Position numbers and translations under genes: made by a program. 64,000 nucleotides of DNA from Microbacterium arborescens. GTDB lineage: Bacteria; Actinomycetota; Actinomycetes; Actinomycetales; Microbacteriaceae. The stretch spans positions 682,001 to 746,000 of the forward strand of contig QNUV01000021.1 in NCBI GenBank assembly GCA_003339645.1, given 5' to 3'. The notes beneath the pieces were generated by a model. It was not told where the DNA came from. It ran no database searches and saw only the letters and a program-made list of their open reading frames with translations. Positions 34,057 to 43,389 of this stretch are shown here, piece by piece (position 1 is the first letter of the stretch; every line of letters begins with the position of its first letter).

Positions 34057-36818
34057 CCGCCGACGCCGTCAGGTTCGAGGTCGACGGGGTGGCGGTCGAG
34101 GCCGCGCCCCGCGCCGGGCAGTGCTTGCGCACGATGCTCCGCGAGACGGGCCGCCTCGAGGTCAAGAAGGGCTGCGACGCGGGCGACTGCGGCGCCTGCT
34201 CGGTGCTGCTCGACGGCGAGGCGGTGCATTCCTGCCTCATCCCGGCGGCGCGGCTCGACGGTCGCAGCGTGACGACTGCGGCCGGTCTCGCACCCGGCGA
34301 CGAGCTGCATCCGGTGCAGGAGGCCCTCGTCGAGCATTTCGGCTTCCAATGCGGGTTCTGCTCGCCGGGTCTGAGCGTGACGGCTTCGACCCTGTGCGCC
34401 GACGACCTCGACGACCTCGACCGTCGACTCAAGGGCAACCTGTGCCGGTGCACCGGCTACCGCCCGATCCGCGAGGCCGTCCGCGCCTCCGTGCTCGGCC
34501 CCGTGCGCGAGACGGGTGCGCCCGCCTCGGCCGAGGGAGCTCCCGCGGCACCGCGCGGAGTCGGCCGTTCGGTGTCGCCCGAGGCCGCGCGACGCGTGGT
34601 GCAGGGCCGTGAGCCGTACACGTTCGACATCGCCGACACCCCGGCCGGTCCGCCGCTCGTGCTGCGCGTGGTCGGATCGCCGCACGCGCACGCCCGCATC
34701 CTCGCGATCGACACGGATGCGGCGCGGGCCGTGCCCGGCGTCGTCGCGGTGCTCACCCCGGCCGACGTCCCCCGCATCCGCTATTCGACGGGCCGGCACG
34801 AGCACCGCGAGGACGACCCCGACGACACCCTCATGCTCGACGAGGTCGTGCGCCACGTCGGACAGCGGGTCGTCGCGGTGGTCGCCGAGACCGCCGAGGC
34901 CGCCGACGCCGCCCGGCGTCTCGTGCGCGTGGAGTACGAGGTGCTGCCGGCGGTCTTCGACCCCGAGGAGGCACGGAGCGCCGGCGCCCCGCTGCTGCAT
35001 CCCGACCGCACGCCCGCCGACCGCGTCGACGACGCCGGCCGCAACGTGATCGCGGGACTCCACCGCGAGACGGGCGACACCGCGGCCGCTCTGGCGGCGA
35101 GCGCCGCCGTCGTCAGCGGCACCTGGTCGACGCAGCGCGTCTCGCACGCGCAGCTCGAGACGCACGGCTCCGTGGGATGGCTCGACGACGCGGGACGCCT
35201 CGTCATCCGCTCCTCCACCCAGGTGCCGTTCCTCGCCCGCGACGAGATCGCCCGGCTGTTCGACCTGCCCACCGACCGGGTGCGGGTGTTCACGGCGCGC
35301 GTGGGCGGCGGCTTCGGGGGCAAGCAGGAGATCTTCACCGAGGACCTGGTCGCGCTGGCGGTACTGCGCACGGGCCGACCGGTGGCCTACGAGTTCTCGC
35401 GGACAGAGCAGTTCCAGCGCGCGTCGCTGCGGCATCCGATGCGCGTGTCGGTGACCCTCGGCGCCGACACCGACGGCCGGCTGACCGCGATGACGGTGGA
35501 TCTGCTGAGCGACACCGGAGCCTACGGCAACCACTCGCGCGGGGTCATGTTCCACTCGCTCGCCGAGTCGGTCGCGCTGTACCGCTGCGATGCCGTGCGC
35601 CTCGACGCCGAGGTCGTCTACACGAACAACGTCCCCTCGGGCGCCTTCCGCGGATACGGGCTCGGCCAGGTCATCCTCGGCGTCGAGTCGGCGATGGACA
35701 TGCTCGCCGAGCAGCTCGGCATCGACCCGTTCGAGCTGCGCCGTCGCAACGCGGTCGGACCGGCGGATGCGACGCACGAGCACGACCTCGTCTGGGGCAG
35801 CTACGGCTTCGACCAGTGCCTCGACCTCGCCGAGGCCGCGCTGCGACGCGGCAACGGCTCCACCACACCCGACGGCTGGCTCGTCGGCGAAGGCATGGCG
35901 GCGGCCATGATCGCGACGATGGCACCGTTCGGCCACATCGCCCACACGACCGCGACGCTGCGTCCCGACGGCTCGTACCTCCTGCGCACCGGCACGGTCG
36001 AGTTCGGCAACGGCACGAGCACGGTGCACCGCCAGATCGCGTCGTCGGTGCTGGGCAGCGAGCACCTCGAGGTGCGCAGCGCCGACACCGACGCCGTGCA
36101 TCACGACACGGGCGCGTTCGCCTCGGCCGGCATCACCGTCGCCGGGAAGGCCCTGCACGCCGCCTGCCTCACCCTGGCCGATCGGATGCGACAGGCCGCG
36201 GCCGCGCTCACGGAGACCTCCCCGGCCGACGCGGTGCTGCAGCCCGACGGCTCGGTGCGCACCCCGGTGCGGCTCGTCGGCCCCGCTGAGCTGATCGCCG
36301 CCGCCGATCCGGCGCACCGCGACGAGCACGGGCTCACCGCCGACGGCAGCGAGCTCGGCGAACAGCGATCGCTCGCCTTCAACGTCCACGCCGTCCGCGT
36401 CGCGGTCGACCCCGAGACCGGATCGGTGCGCATCCTCCAGTCCGTCCAGTCGGCGGACGCGGGGGTCGTGCTCAACCCGGCCCAGTGCCGCGGACAGGTC
36501 GAGGGCGGAGTCGCGCAGGGCATCGGCAGCGCCCTGTACGAGGAGGTGATGGTCGACGACGGCGGGCGGGTGATGAACCCGGTGTTCCGCACCTACCGCG
36601 TGCCGCAGTCGGCCGACATCCCCGACACCGAGGTCTTCTTCGCCGAGACCGACGACGCGCTCGGACCGTTCGGCGCGAAGTCGATGAGCGAGTCGCCCTA
36701 CAACCCCGTCGCGCCCGCGATCGGCAACGCGATCGCCCGCGCCCTGGGGCGACGACCCTACGAGCAGCCCTTCAGCCGCGACCGGATCTGGCGGCTGGCT
36801 CAGCACGACCCCCGCTGA
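34053..36818 (+). CDS. Xanthine dehydrogenase-family molybdenum subunit fused to [2Fe-2S] subunit
   Basis: 921 residues. The first 150 residues form a complete two-cluster ferredoxin module, with plant-type ligands Cys41, 46, 49, 61 and second-cluster ligands Cys100, 103, 131, 133 (CGFCSPG and CRCTG). A linker leads to the molybdopterin-binding domains (about 175-921), with GGGFGGKQE and [11 protein letters not shown]. The likely catalytic Glu is in [15 protein letters not shown], where classical enzymes read GVGEP. In most relatives the FeS unit is a separate protein. Context (XdhC, MocA, urate/allantoin genes) points to hypoxanthine/xanthine oxidation; a different N-heterocycle remains possible. 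Confidence 0.88.
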   Translation: MTADAVRFEVDGVAVEAAPRAGQCLRTMLRETGRLEVKKGCDAGDCGACSVLLDGEAVHSCLIPAARLDGRSVTTAAGLAPGDELHPVQEALVEHFGFQCGFCSPGLSVTASTLCADDLDDLDRRLKGNLCRCTGYRPIREAVRASVLGPVRETGAPASAEGAPAAPRGVGRSVSPEAARRVVQGREPYTFDIADTPAGPPLVLRVVGSPHAHARILAIDTDAARAVPGVVAVLTPADVPRIRYSTGRHEHREDDPDDTLMLDEVVRHVGQRVVAVVAETAEAADAARRLVRVEYEVLPAVFDPEEARSAGAPLLHPDRTPADRVDDAGRNVIAGLHRETGDTAAALAASAAVVSGTWSTQRVSHAQLETHGSVGWLDDAGRLVIRSSTQVPFLARDEIARLFDLPTDRVRVFTARVGGGFGGKQEIFTEDLVALAVLRTGRPVAYEFSRTEQFQRASLRHPMRVSVTLGADTDGRLTAMTVDLLSDTGAYGNHSRGVMFHSLAESVALYRCDAVRLDAEVVYTNNVPSGAFRGYGLGQVILGVESAMDMLAEQLGIDPFELRRRNAVGPADATHEHDLVWGSYGFDQCLDLAEAALRRGNGSTTPDGWLVGEGMAAAMIATMAPFGHIAHTTATLRPDGSYLLRTGTVEFGNGTSTVHRQIASSVLGSEHLEVRSADTDAVHHDTGAFASAGITVAGKALHAACLTLADRMRQAAAALTETSPADAVLQPDGSVRTPVRLVGPAELIAAADPAHRDEHGLTADGSELGEQRSLAFNVHAVRVAVDPETGSVRILQSVQSADAGVVLNPAQCRGQVEGGVAQGIGSALYEEVMVDDGGRVMNPVFRTYRVPQSADIPDTEVFFAETDDALGPFGAKSMSESPYNPVAPAIGNAIARALGRRPYEQPFSRDRIWRLAQHDPR

Positions 36819-36838
36819 GCCGCGACGCGTCGGAAGCC

Positions 36839-36854
36839 GTCACAGCATCGAAAC
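36839..36854 (+). promoter_or_regulatory. GlnR-type box upstream of the first ABC importer
   Basis: GTCAC-AGCATC-GAAAC, an exact GTnAC-N6-GAAAC match to the actinobacterial GlnR consensus. A weaker third half-site (GACGG) follows at 36861, then after 20 nt TAGCTT (36886-36891), the same -10-like hexamer as at the allantoin promoters. Confidence 0.65.
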
Positions 36855-36969
36855 ACGAGCGCGACGGTGACCGAAATATTCAAGCAATAGCTTCAAGCCA
36901 GCACCTCCCCGCAGCGGCATCCGTGCACCCGCGCTGCGTTCCTGCACCCGCACACCCGAAGGAGAACCG

Positions 36970-38079
36970 ATGCCCGCACCGCGCATCCGGAAACACCGCC
37001 TCGCCGCGACCCTGGCCACCGCCGCCGTCGCCGCCCTCGCCCTCTCGGCCTGCTCGTCGAGCTCCGCCGAGCCCGGCGCATCGGGCTCCGACGACTCCGC
37101 GTCATTCGGCGAGATCAGCGTGCAGTACTCGTGGATCAAGAACGAGGAGTTCGCCGGCGAGTTCTACGCCTACGAGAACGGCTACTACGACGAGGCCGGC
37201 TTCGACGAGGTCATCGGCATCTCCGGGCCCGACACGGGCGTGGCGAAGCTGCTCTCGGGCACCGTGCAGGTCGCGCTCTCGGACGCCGCCTCGGTAGGCG
37301 CCGCCGTCGCCGAGGAGGATGCGCCGCTGAAGATCATCGGCGCGACCTTCCAGAAGAATCCGTTCACGATCCTCTCGCTCGCGGACGGCGGCAACATCGC
37401 GACCCCGCAGGACCTCATCGGCAAGACGATCGGCGTCCAGGACTCCAACGCCTCAGTGTTCGCGGCCCTGCTGAACGCCAACGGCATCGACCCGAGCGAG
37501 GTCACCGTCGTTCCCGTCGACTTCGACCCGACCCCGCTCATGGACGGCCAAGTCGACGGCTTCATGGCCTACCTCACCAACGAGGCGCTGACCGTCGAGC
37601 TCGCGGGCTACGACATCACCAACCTCTCGTACGCCGAGAACGGCGTGCCCTACGTGGCCGAGACGTTCACCGTCACCGACCAGTACCTCGCCGAGAACAA
37701 GGAGCTCCTCAAGGAGTTCCTCATCGCCGAGATCAAGGGCTGGACCCAGGTGTTCCAGCAGCCCGTCGACGACACCGTCAGCCTGGTGCAGAAGTACTAC
37801 AACCAGGCCGCGGAGGAGTCGGAGGACGGCCTCGAGGCCGTGTTCGGCGCCCTCGACCCCGCGAAGACGACCGCCGGCATCGCCGCTCAGAACCTGCTCA
37901 TCTCGACCGAGGAGACCGAGGCCAACGGCCTCTTCACGATCTCGGACGACCTGAAGCAGCAGACGGTCGACTCGCTCGCCGCCGCAGGCTGGAAGGTCTC
38001 GGTCGACGACCTGTTCGACACCACCATCATCGACGAGATCTACGACGAGAACCCGGAGCTGCTGGACTACCTTCCGTAG
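36970..38079 (+). CDS. ABC transporter substrate-binding lipoprotein, NMT1/SsuA-like
   Basis: 369 residues. Lipobox LSAC (Cys28), then a type II periplasmic-binding fold of the NMT1/SsuA class: [60 protein letters not shown]. Related proteins bind thiamine pyrimidines, sulfonates, nitrate or aromatic N-compounds. The presence of the same cluster's purine genes and a GlnR-type box 115 bp upstream suggests a nitrogenous ligand, perhaps a purine or hydantoin; this is inference. AAGGAG precedes the ATG. First gene of a four-gene importer operon. Confidence 0.85.
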   Translation: MPAPRIRKHRLAATLATAAVAALALSACSSSSAEPGASGSDDSASFGEISVQYSWIKNEEFAGEFYAYENGYYDEAGFDEVIGISGPDTGVAKLLSGTVQVALSDAASVGAAVAEEDAPLKIIGATFQKNPFTILSLADGGNIATPQDLIGKTIGVQDSNASVFAALLNANGIDPSEVTVVPVDFDPTPLMDGQVDGFMAYLTNEALTVELAGYDITNLSYAENGVPYVAETFTVTDQYLAENKELLKEFLIAEIKGWTQVFQQPVDDTVSLVQKYYNQAAEESEDGLEAVFGALDPAKTTAGIAAQNLLISTEETEANGLFTISDDLKQQTVDSLAAAGWKVSVDDLFDTTIIDEIYDENPELLDYLP

Positions 38080-38102
38080 GTTCGGACGCTTCCCTCCATC
38101 AC

Positions 38103-38924
38103 ATGACACACGACGACACCCAGGATGCCGGTGCCCCTCGCGGCACCGGCATCCTGATCGACGGCCTCAGCAAGACCTTCCACACCGGCCGCGGCCGGAC
38201 CGTGACGGCCCTGCAGGACACCCACCTCCACACCGACAAGGGCTCGTTCCTCGCCCTGCTCGGCCCCTCGGGGTGCGGCAAGTCCACCATCCTGCGCATC
38301 CTCGCCGACCTCGAGAACCCGACCGCGGGCGAGGTCCGCGTCGACGGCAAGACCCCCCACGAGCTGCGTCGCGACCACGAGCTGGGCATCGCCTTCCAGG
38401 ACCACGCCCTGCTCCCCTGGCGCAGCGTGCTGGCCAACATCCGGCTGCCCTTCGAGATCGCGGGTCGCACGCCCGACAAGGCCTACATCGACGAGCTCAT
38501 CAAGCTCGTCGGGCTCACCGGCTTCGAGAAGTCCAAGCCCGCGCAGCTGTCCGGCGGGATGCGGCAGCGCGTGTCGATCGCCCGCGCGCTCGCGCTCAAG
38601 CCGTCGGTGCTGCTGCTCGACGAGCCGTTCGGCGCGCTCGACGACATGACCCGGCAGAACCTCAACCTCGAACTGCTGCGCATCTGGACCGAGAAGCCCG
38701 CGACGACGCTGCTCGTCACCCACGGCATCTCCGAGGCGATCTTCCTCTCCGACCGCGTGGCGGTCATGTCGCCGCGCCCCGGCCGCGTCGTCGAGATCAT
38801 CGACGTCGACCTGCCGCGACCCCGCACGCCCGAGATGATGCGGACCCCGGAGTTCCACGCGCTGGTCGACCGCGCGTCCGAGCTGCTCTTCGGCAGCGAC
38901 GGCCGCGCCGACGCGGAGTCGTGA
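38103..38924 (+). CDS. ABC transporter ATP-binding protein, SsuB/TauB-like
   Basis: 273 residues from the ATG at 38103. Walker [16 protein letters not shown]-loop [16 protein letters not shown], signature [15 protein letters not shown], Walker [13 protein letters not shown] and switch [18 protein letters not shown] are all intact. The ALLPWR Q-loop and SEAIFLSDR are typical of nitrate/sulfonate/taurine-type ATPases. It drives the importer with the lipoprotein before it and the two permeases after it. The stop overlaps the next ATG by one base (TGATG). Confidence 0.92.
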   Translation: MTHDDTQDAGAPRGTGILIDGLSKTFHTGRGRTVTALQDTHLHTDKGSFLALLGPSGCGKSTILRILADLENPTAGEVRVDGKTPHELRRDHELGIAFQDHALLPWRSVLANIRLPFEIAGRTPDKAYIDELIKLVGLTGFEKSKPAQLSGGMRQRVSIARALALKPSVLLLDEPFGALDDMTRQNLNLELLRIWTEKPATTLLVTHGISEAIFLSDRVAVMSPRPGRVVEIIDVDLPRPRTPEMMRTPEFHALVDRASELLFGSDGRADAES

Positions 38925-39730
38925 TGCGCCGCGCCGGAATGCCGACCTGGCTCGCAGGCGTCATCGGGGCCGTCGTGCTGATCGCGGCATGGTGGCTGCT
39001 ATCGGTCACGGCGTTCTCGCCGCCCGAGGGCACGACCTTCACCCCCGTCCCCTCGCCGTTCACCGTGTTCGAGACCATCGTCCGCGACGGTCTGGCGCCG
39101 TACTGGACGGTGTTCCAGGTCACGATCGGCGAAGCGATGATCGGCTACGTCTGGGGCAACGCGATCGCGCTCCTCCTCGCGTCGACGGTGCTGCTCCTCC
39201 CCCGCCTCGAGGTCGTCGTCACCCAGATCGCCGTCGTCAGCTACTGCCTACCCGTCGTCGCCGTCGGCGGCATCGCGATCGTCGTGCTGGGCGGGGCCAA
39301 GCGCGCGGGCGATCCGAGCGCGACCGCGATCTTCCTCGCGGCACTCGCGGTCTTCTTCACCACGGTCGTCGGCGCGCTGCTCGGGTTCAAGGCGGCCGAC
39401 AAGGCGGCGCTCGACGTCGTGCGCGTCTACGGCGGGTCGCGGTGGACGCAGCTGCGCAAAGTGCGCCTGATCGCCGCCACCCCCGCCATCCTCAACGCGC
39501 TGCAGATCGCCGTGCCGAGCGCCTTCCTCGGTGCCATCCTCGGCGAGTACATGGGCGCGATCGACCGGGGCGTGGGCATCACCCTCATCAAGCTGCAGGG
39601 CGACCTCGACTCGCCGCGCGTCTGGGCGGTGTTCCTGCTGTCGGCGATCGTCGCCCTCATCGGATACGCGGCCCTCGGCCTCGTCGCGCGTCTCGTCACG
39701 CCGTGGGTCTCGGGGAGGTCGGCCGCATGA
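38924..39730 (+). CDS. ABC transporter permease, SsuC-like (first of a pair)
   Basis: 268 residues with about six membrane helices. The EAA-type coupling loop VVRVYGGSRWTQLRKVRLIAAT is in place. It lacks the clean single-domain partner arrangement of SsuC homodimers: a second, only distantly similar permease overlaps its 3' end by ATGA, so the channel is probably a heterodimer. Substrate is unknown; see the binding protein at 36970. Confidence 0.88.
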   Translation: MRRAGMPTWLAGVIGAVVLIAAWWLLSVTAFSPPEGTTFTPVPSPFTVFETIVRDGLAPYWTVFQVTIGEAMIGYVWGNAIALLLASTVLLLPRLEVVVTQIAVVSYCLPVVAVGGIAIVVLGGAKRAGDPSATAIFLAALAVFFTTVVGALLGFKAADKAALDVVRVYGGSRWTQLRKVRLIAATPAILNALQIAVPSAFLGAILGEYMGAIDRGVGITLIKLQGDLDSPRVWAVFLLSAIVALIGYAALGLVARLVTPWVSGRSAA

Positions 39731-40530
39731 TCGTCGCCCTCCGCCGCTCCGTCGGCCGCTCGCTGATCAACGCCCTCGCGACCGTGCTCATCGTGCTCGC
39801 GCTGTGGTGGGCCGTCGTCAACCTCACGGGCATCTCGACCTACGTCGCCAAGGGCCCCGGCGAAGTGTGGGAATTCTTGTTCACCGCCGACGACGCCGCC
39901 GAGAACCGCATGGGCCTGTGGCCGCTCATCGGCCAGACCGTGCAGGACGCCGCCCTCGGGTTCGGCGTCGGCATGCTCGTCGCGCTCCTGCTCGCCGTGG
40001 CGTTCTCGCTGTCGAAGGCGATCGAGGCGGGCGTCATGCCGCTCGCGCTGCTGCTGCGCTCGGTGCCGCTCGTGGCCATCGCGCCGGTCATCATCCTGAT
40101 CACGGGCCGCGGCACCGCGGCATCCGTCGCCGTCATCGGCTCGATCGTCGTGCTCTTCCCCGCCCTCGCCTCTATCCTGTTCGGCCTGAGCCGCGCGACG
40201 AAGGAGAGCCTCGACCTCGTGCACGTCTACGGCGGCGGACGCCTCGCGCAGCTGCGCAAGGTCAGCGTGCCGGGCGCGCTGCCCTCGCTCTTCGCCGCCG
40301 CCCGCGTCTCGGTGCCGGGCGCCGTCACCGGCGCCCTCCTCGCCGAGTGGCTGTCGACGGGGCAGGGCATCGGCGGCATGATCGTGAAGTTCACCGCGAC
40401 CGCCCGCTTCGACGACCTGTGGGCGTCGGTGGCGATCATCACGCTGCTGACCCTCGTGCTCTACAACCTCGTGCAGATCGCCGAGACCCTCGTCCTCACC
40501 CGCATGGGCATGACGACCTCGGTGGCCTGA
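39727..40530 (+). CDS. ABC transporter permease, SsuC-like (second of a pair)
   Basis: 267 residues, about six helices. EAA loop LVHVYGGGRLAQLRKVSVPGALP, then AEWLSTGQGIGGMIVK, a segment common in NitT/TauT family permeases. Forms the presumed second half of the heterodimeric channel with the preceding gene. Last gene of the operon, followed by a strong bidirectional hairpin at 40548-40585. Confidence 0.88.
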   Translation: MIVALRRSVGRSLINALATVLIVLALWWAVVNLTGISTYVAKGPGEVWEFLFTADDAAENRMGLWPLIGQTVQDAALGFGVGMLVALLLAVAFSLSKAIEAGVMPLALLLRSVPLVAIAPVIILITGRGTAASVAVIGSIVVLFPALASILFGLSRATKESLDLVHVYGGGRLAQLRKVSVPGALPSLFAAARVSVPGAVTGALLAEWLSTGQGIGGMIVKFTATARFDDLWASVAIITLLTLVLYNLVQIAETLVLTRMGMTTSVA

Positions 40531-40547
40531 CGGGTCTGCCGAACCGA

Positions 40548-40585
40548 ACCGCGAGACGACACACGCGCAGCTGTCGTCTCGCGGT
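40548..40585. terminator. Bidirectional terminator hairpin
   Basis: Perfect 14-bp stem (ACCGCGAGACGACA and its complement) with a 10-nt loop, between the convergent permease and amidohydrolase genes. Confidence 0.72.
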
Positions 40586-40609
40586 CCGGAGGGACGGGCG
40601 GGCCGAGGG

Positions 40610-41989
40610 TCAGTGAGGGTGCGTGGGGCGGCGACGCGCGACCTCGGCGAGGCTCTCGTGCAGACGCGCAGACGCCTCGGCGGCCAGGGGGTTCGACGAC
40701 GTGCCGCGATCGTCGACCAGGACGCCGCCGACGTACACGCGCGTCAGGTTGCGGGGACTCATCGCGAGCACGTAGCTGCGCACCGGATGCCACAGCGGAC
40801 CCACATCGGGACGCCGGGGGTCGACCACCACGAAATCGGCCAGCTTGCCCACCTCGAGCGAACCGACCCGGTCGGCGACGCCCATGATCTCAGCCGCACC
40901 GAGGGTGTGCAGCCGCAGCACCTGCTCGGGCATCATCGCGAGCGGATCCTGCAGGCGCGCCCGCTGCTGGTAGATGCCCATGCGCATGTTCTGCCAGGGA
41001 TCCGAGACATCCGTGCACGCCTGATCGTCGAGCCCGATGCCGACCTTCATGCCCTTCGCGAGCATCTCGGGTACCTGCGCGGTCCCCGACGCGAGCCGCC
41101 CGTTCGAGGCGGGCTGCCACGACATCGCGGCGCCGCCCGCGAGGGCCTCGTCGATGATCTCGGGCGTCGTCTGGATGAAGTGACCGAAGACGAGACCGAG
41201 ACCGAGCGCCCCGGCATCCCGATACTGCGCGAACTTCGACCGCTGGTGCTCCACCGCCTCGGGCGATTCGAGGAAGTGCGCCTGATTGGTCACGCCGTAT
41301 CGGCGCATCGCCTCGACCTCGAGCCAGGCGGCCTCCTCACGCGGCGACCACTGCACCTGGCCCATGATCGACGCGCCGAGCGCGAAATCGGGGTCCATCG
41401 CGCGGGTGTGCGCGACCGACGCGGCGAACCGGGCGAAGATCTCGTCGTCGGAGCCGACGGTGACATCCATGCCGATCGAATCGACGAACCGGATGCCGGC
41501 GTCGCGCGTCGCGTCGGCCTGACGCGTGTGGTACTCGAGCTCGCGCATACGGGCGTCGCCCACGCGCTTGCCGTCGACCATCGACTCCCAGGACTGCAGC
41601 GGGTCGGTGAAGTTGTAGGCGGTGGTCACGCCGTTCGAGAGGAAGTCGAGGGCGCCGTGGAGCGTCGACCAGTAGACGTCGTCGGCGGTCATGTGGGCGG
41701 TGGTCCCGAGCATCGCGTCGCACCAGCCGTAGAGCGTCTCGGCGACCCCGAGTCCGCGCAGACCCGAGGTGAACAGGTGCGAGTGGCTCGAGACGAACCC
41801 GGGGGCGACGAACGAGCCTCCGGCGTCGAGGATCTCGTCGGCGGTGGTGCCCACGGGCGGATCCCCGGCGCCGATGGCCGCGATGCGCCCGTCGTCGCCG
41901 ACGAGCATCCATCCCTCCTCGATGTAGCCGGGGTCGTCGGTGCCGGCGGGCACCGTGATGAGGCGGGCGTGGGTCACGAGCAGGCGCAT
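40610..41989 (-). CDS. Amidohydrolase (TRZ/ATZ, guanine/8-oxoguanine deaminase-like)
   Basis: 459 residues. Metal-dependent hydrolase with the first ligand pair in APGFVSSHSHLFTSGLRG (HxH), further His in TNQAHFLESPE and FGHFIQTTPEII, and Asp in VGIGLDDQACTD. This is the deaminase layout of the ATZ/TRZ group, which includes guanine, 8-oxoguanine, S-adenosylhomocysteine and s-triazine enzymes. Given the purine cluster, deamination of an aminopurine such as guanine or 8-oxoguanine is the best guess, but the substrate motif of those families is not clearly matched. TAGCGT lies 6 nt upstream of the ATG, suggesting leaderless expression on its own. Confidence 0.78.
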   Translation of the reverse strand: MRLLVTHARLITVPAGTDDPGYIEEGWMLVGDDGRIAAIGAGDPPVGTTADEILDAGGSFVAPGFVSSHSHLFTSGLRGLGVAETLYGWCDAMLGTTAHMTADDVYWSTLHGALDFLSNGVTTAYNFTDPLQSWESMVDGKRVGDARMRELEYHTRQADATRDAGIRFVDSIGMDVTVGSDDEIFARFAASVAHTRAMDPDFALGASIMGQVQWSPREEAAWLEVEAMRRYGVTNQAHFLESPEAVEHQRSKFAQYRDAGALGLGLVFGHFIQTTPEIIDEALAGGAAMSWQPASNGRLASGTAQVPEMLAKGMKVGIGLDDQACTDVSDPWQNMRMGIYQQRARLQDPLAMMPEQVLRLHTLGAAEIMGVADRVGSLEVGKLADFVVVDPRRPDVGPLWHPVRSYVLAMSPRNLTRVYVGGVLVDDRGTSSNPLAAEASARLHESLAEVARRRPTHPH

Positions 41990-41995
41990 ACCCGC

Positions 41996-42001
41996 ACGCT
42001 A
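41996..42001 (-). promoter_or_regulatory. Putative -10 of leaderless amidohydrolase gene
   Basis: TAGCGT on the minus strand, 6 nt before the ATG at 41989. Confidence 0.42.
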
Positions 42002-42075
42002 CCGAGCCCATGTTTCGCCCTCGGGTCAGGGGTATTGCGCCCGCGCGGTGGCGATCTCGCGGGTCGCCGGCCGGG

Positions 42076-43386
42076 TCAGGCGGCGGCGCGGCGGTCGGCG
42101 GCGAGGTGCAGGACGGATTCGGCGAGGGCGCGGATGCCGCGGGCGACGTCAGCGGTGGAGACGTCCTCGTCGGGGTGGTGGCTGATGCCGTCGGGGTTGC
42201 GCAGGAACAGCATCCCGATGCCGGTGAGACCGCCGAGAGCCATGCCGTCGTGCCCCGCCCGGCTGAAGATCGCGGGCGGCTCGTCGGTCACCTCGCCCGC
42301 CGCCGCGCGGATTCCCTCGCGGACGACGTCCTGCAGCAGCGGCGCGCAGGCGACCGCCGCCGCGTTGTGGATCTCGCGGTGCTGCCAGCGCAGTCCGCGA
42401 CGGCCCATGATCTCGTCGAGCTCGGCGGTGAGCCGCTGCCAGACGCGGTCGCGCTCACCGTCGAACTCGCCCCGCAGGTCGAGGGAGAACTGCACCTCGC
42501 CGGGCACGATGTTCACGCCGCCCGGGAACGCCTCGAACTGGCCGACCGTCCCGATGATGTGATGCTCGGCCCGGCAGATCCGCTCGACCGCGAGAGCCGC
42601 CTCGGATGCGCCCAGCAACGCGTCGCGCCGCATGTCGTAGGGCGTGCCTCCGGCGTGCCGCGCCTCGCCCTCGACCGACAGCAGGAAGCGTCGGGCCGAG
42701 GCGATCGACGAGACGACGGCGAGCGATTCGCCGCTCCGGTGCAGTTCCGGACCCTGCTCGATGTGCGCCTCGAGGTAGCCGACGAGCTCGTCCGACCGGC
42801 GAGCCGCCTCACCGACCCGCCCGGGGTCCAGGCCGAACTCCCGGAAGGCCTGGGCCAGGGTCGTCCCCTCGGCGTCGGCGAGGTCCCACCATCCGTCGTC
42901 CCAGACGCCGCCGACGGCCGACGACCCGAGCAGCGCCTTGCCGAAGCGCGTGCCCTCCTCGTCCCAGAACGCGGCGACCTCGAGGGCGAACGGCAGGGGC
43001 GACCGCCACGACGAGCCGTCGTCGTCGGCGGGCTCGCGCAGCATCCGCACGACCTCGATCCCCATCAGGACACCCACGATGCCGTCGTAGCGCCCGGCGT
43101 CGGCCACCGTGTCGAGATGCGAGCCGATCATGAGCGCGGGCTCGTCGCCGGCGGTGTCGAGTCGGCCGATCTGATTGCCGGCGGCATCCTGGCGCGTGGT
43201 CATGCCGATCTCCCGCATCCATTCGGCGGCGAGTCGGTTGACACGGGCGTGCTCGGGCGAGAGGTAGACGCGCTCGATCCGGTCGGGGGCCGCGCTGATG
43301 CGCGCGAGATCGTCGCAGCGCGACATCACCCGTCGTGCCGCGTCGGCGATGCGTTCGGGCGATACGGGGAGCAGAGCGGATGCCAC
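42076..43386 (-). CDS. allC: Allantoate amidohydrolase (M20/Zn carbamoylase family)
   Basis: 436 residues. Hydrolyses allantoate to ureidoglycine, carbon dioxide and ammonia. The metal-site segments MIGSHLDTVADAGRYDGIVGVL (His90, Asp101) and VAAFWDEEGTRFG are typical of the AllC/N-carbamoyl amino acid hydrolase group, as is EAHIEQGPEL. The related carbamoylases use other N-carbamoyl substrates. The allantoinase and PucG neighbours make allantoate the clear choice. It lies 3 bp after pucG in the minus-strand operon allB-amidase-pucG-allC. Confidence 0.9.
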   Translation of the reverse strand: MASALLPVSPERIADAARRVMSRCDDLARISAAPDRIERVYLSPEHARVNRLAAEWMREIGMTTRQDAAGNQIGRLDTAGDEPALMIGSHLDTVADAGRYDGIVGVLMGIEVVRMLREPADDDGSSWRSPLPFALEVAAFWDEEGTRFGKALLGSSAVGGVWDDGWWDLADAEGTTLAQAFREFGLDPGRVGEAARRSDELVGYLEAHIEQGPELHRSGESLAVVSSIASARRFLLSVEGEARHAGGTPYDMRRDALLGASEAALAVERICRAEHHIIGTVGQFEAFPGGVNIVPGEVQFSLDLRGEFDGERDRVWQRLTAELDEIMGRRGLRWQHREIHNAAAVACAPLLQDVVREGIRAAAGEVTDEPPAIFSRAGHDGMALGGLTGIGMLFLRNPDGISHHPDEDVSTADVARGIRALAESVLHLAADRRAAA

Positions 43387-43389
43387 GGC

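Noticed and set aside
33945-36806. 953-codon minus-strand open frame
   Set aside because: Antisense of the molybdenum hydroxylase subunit, which has all cofactor motifs.
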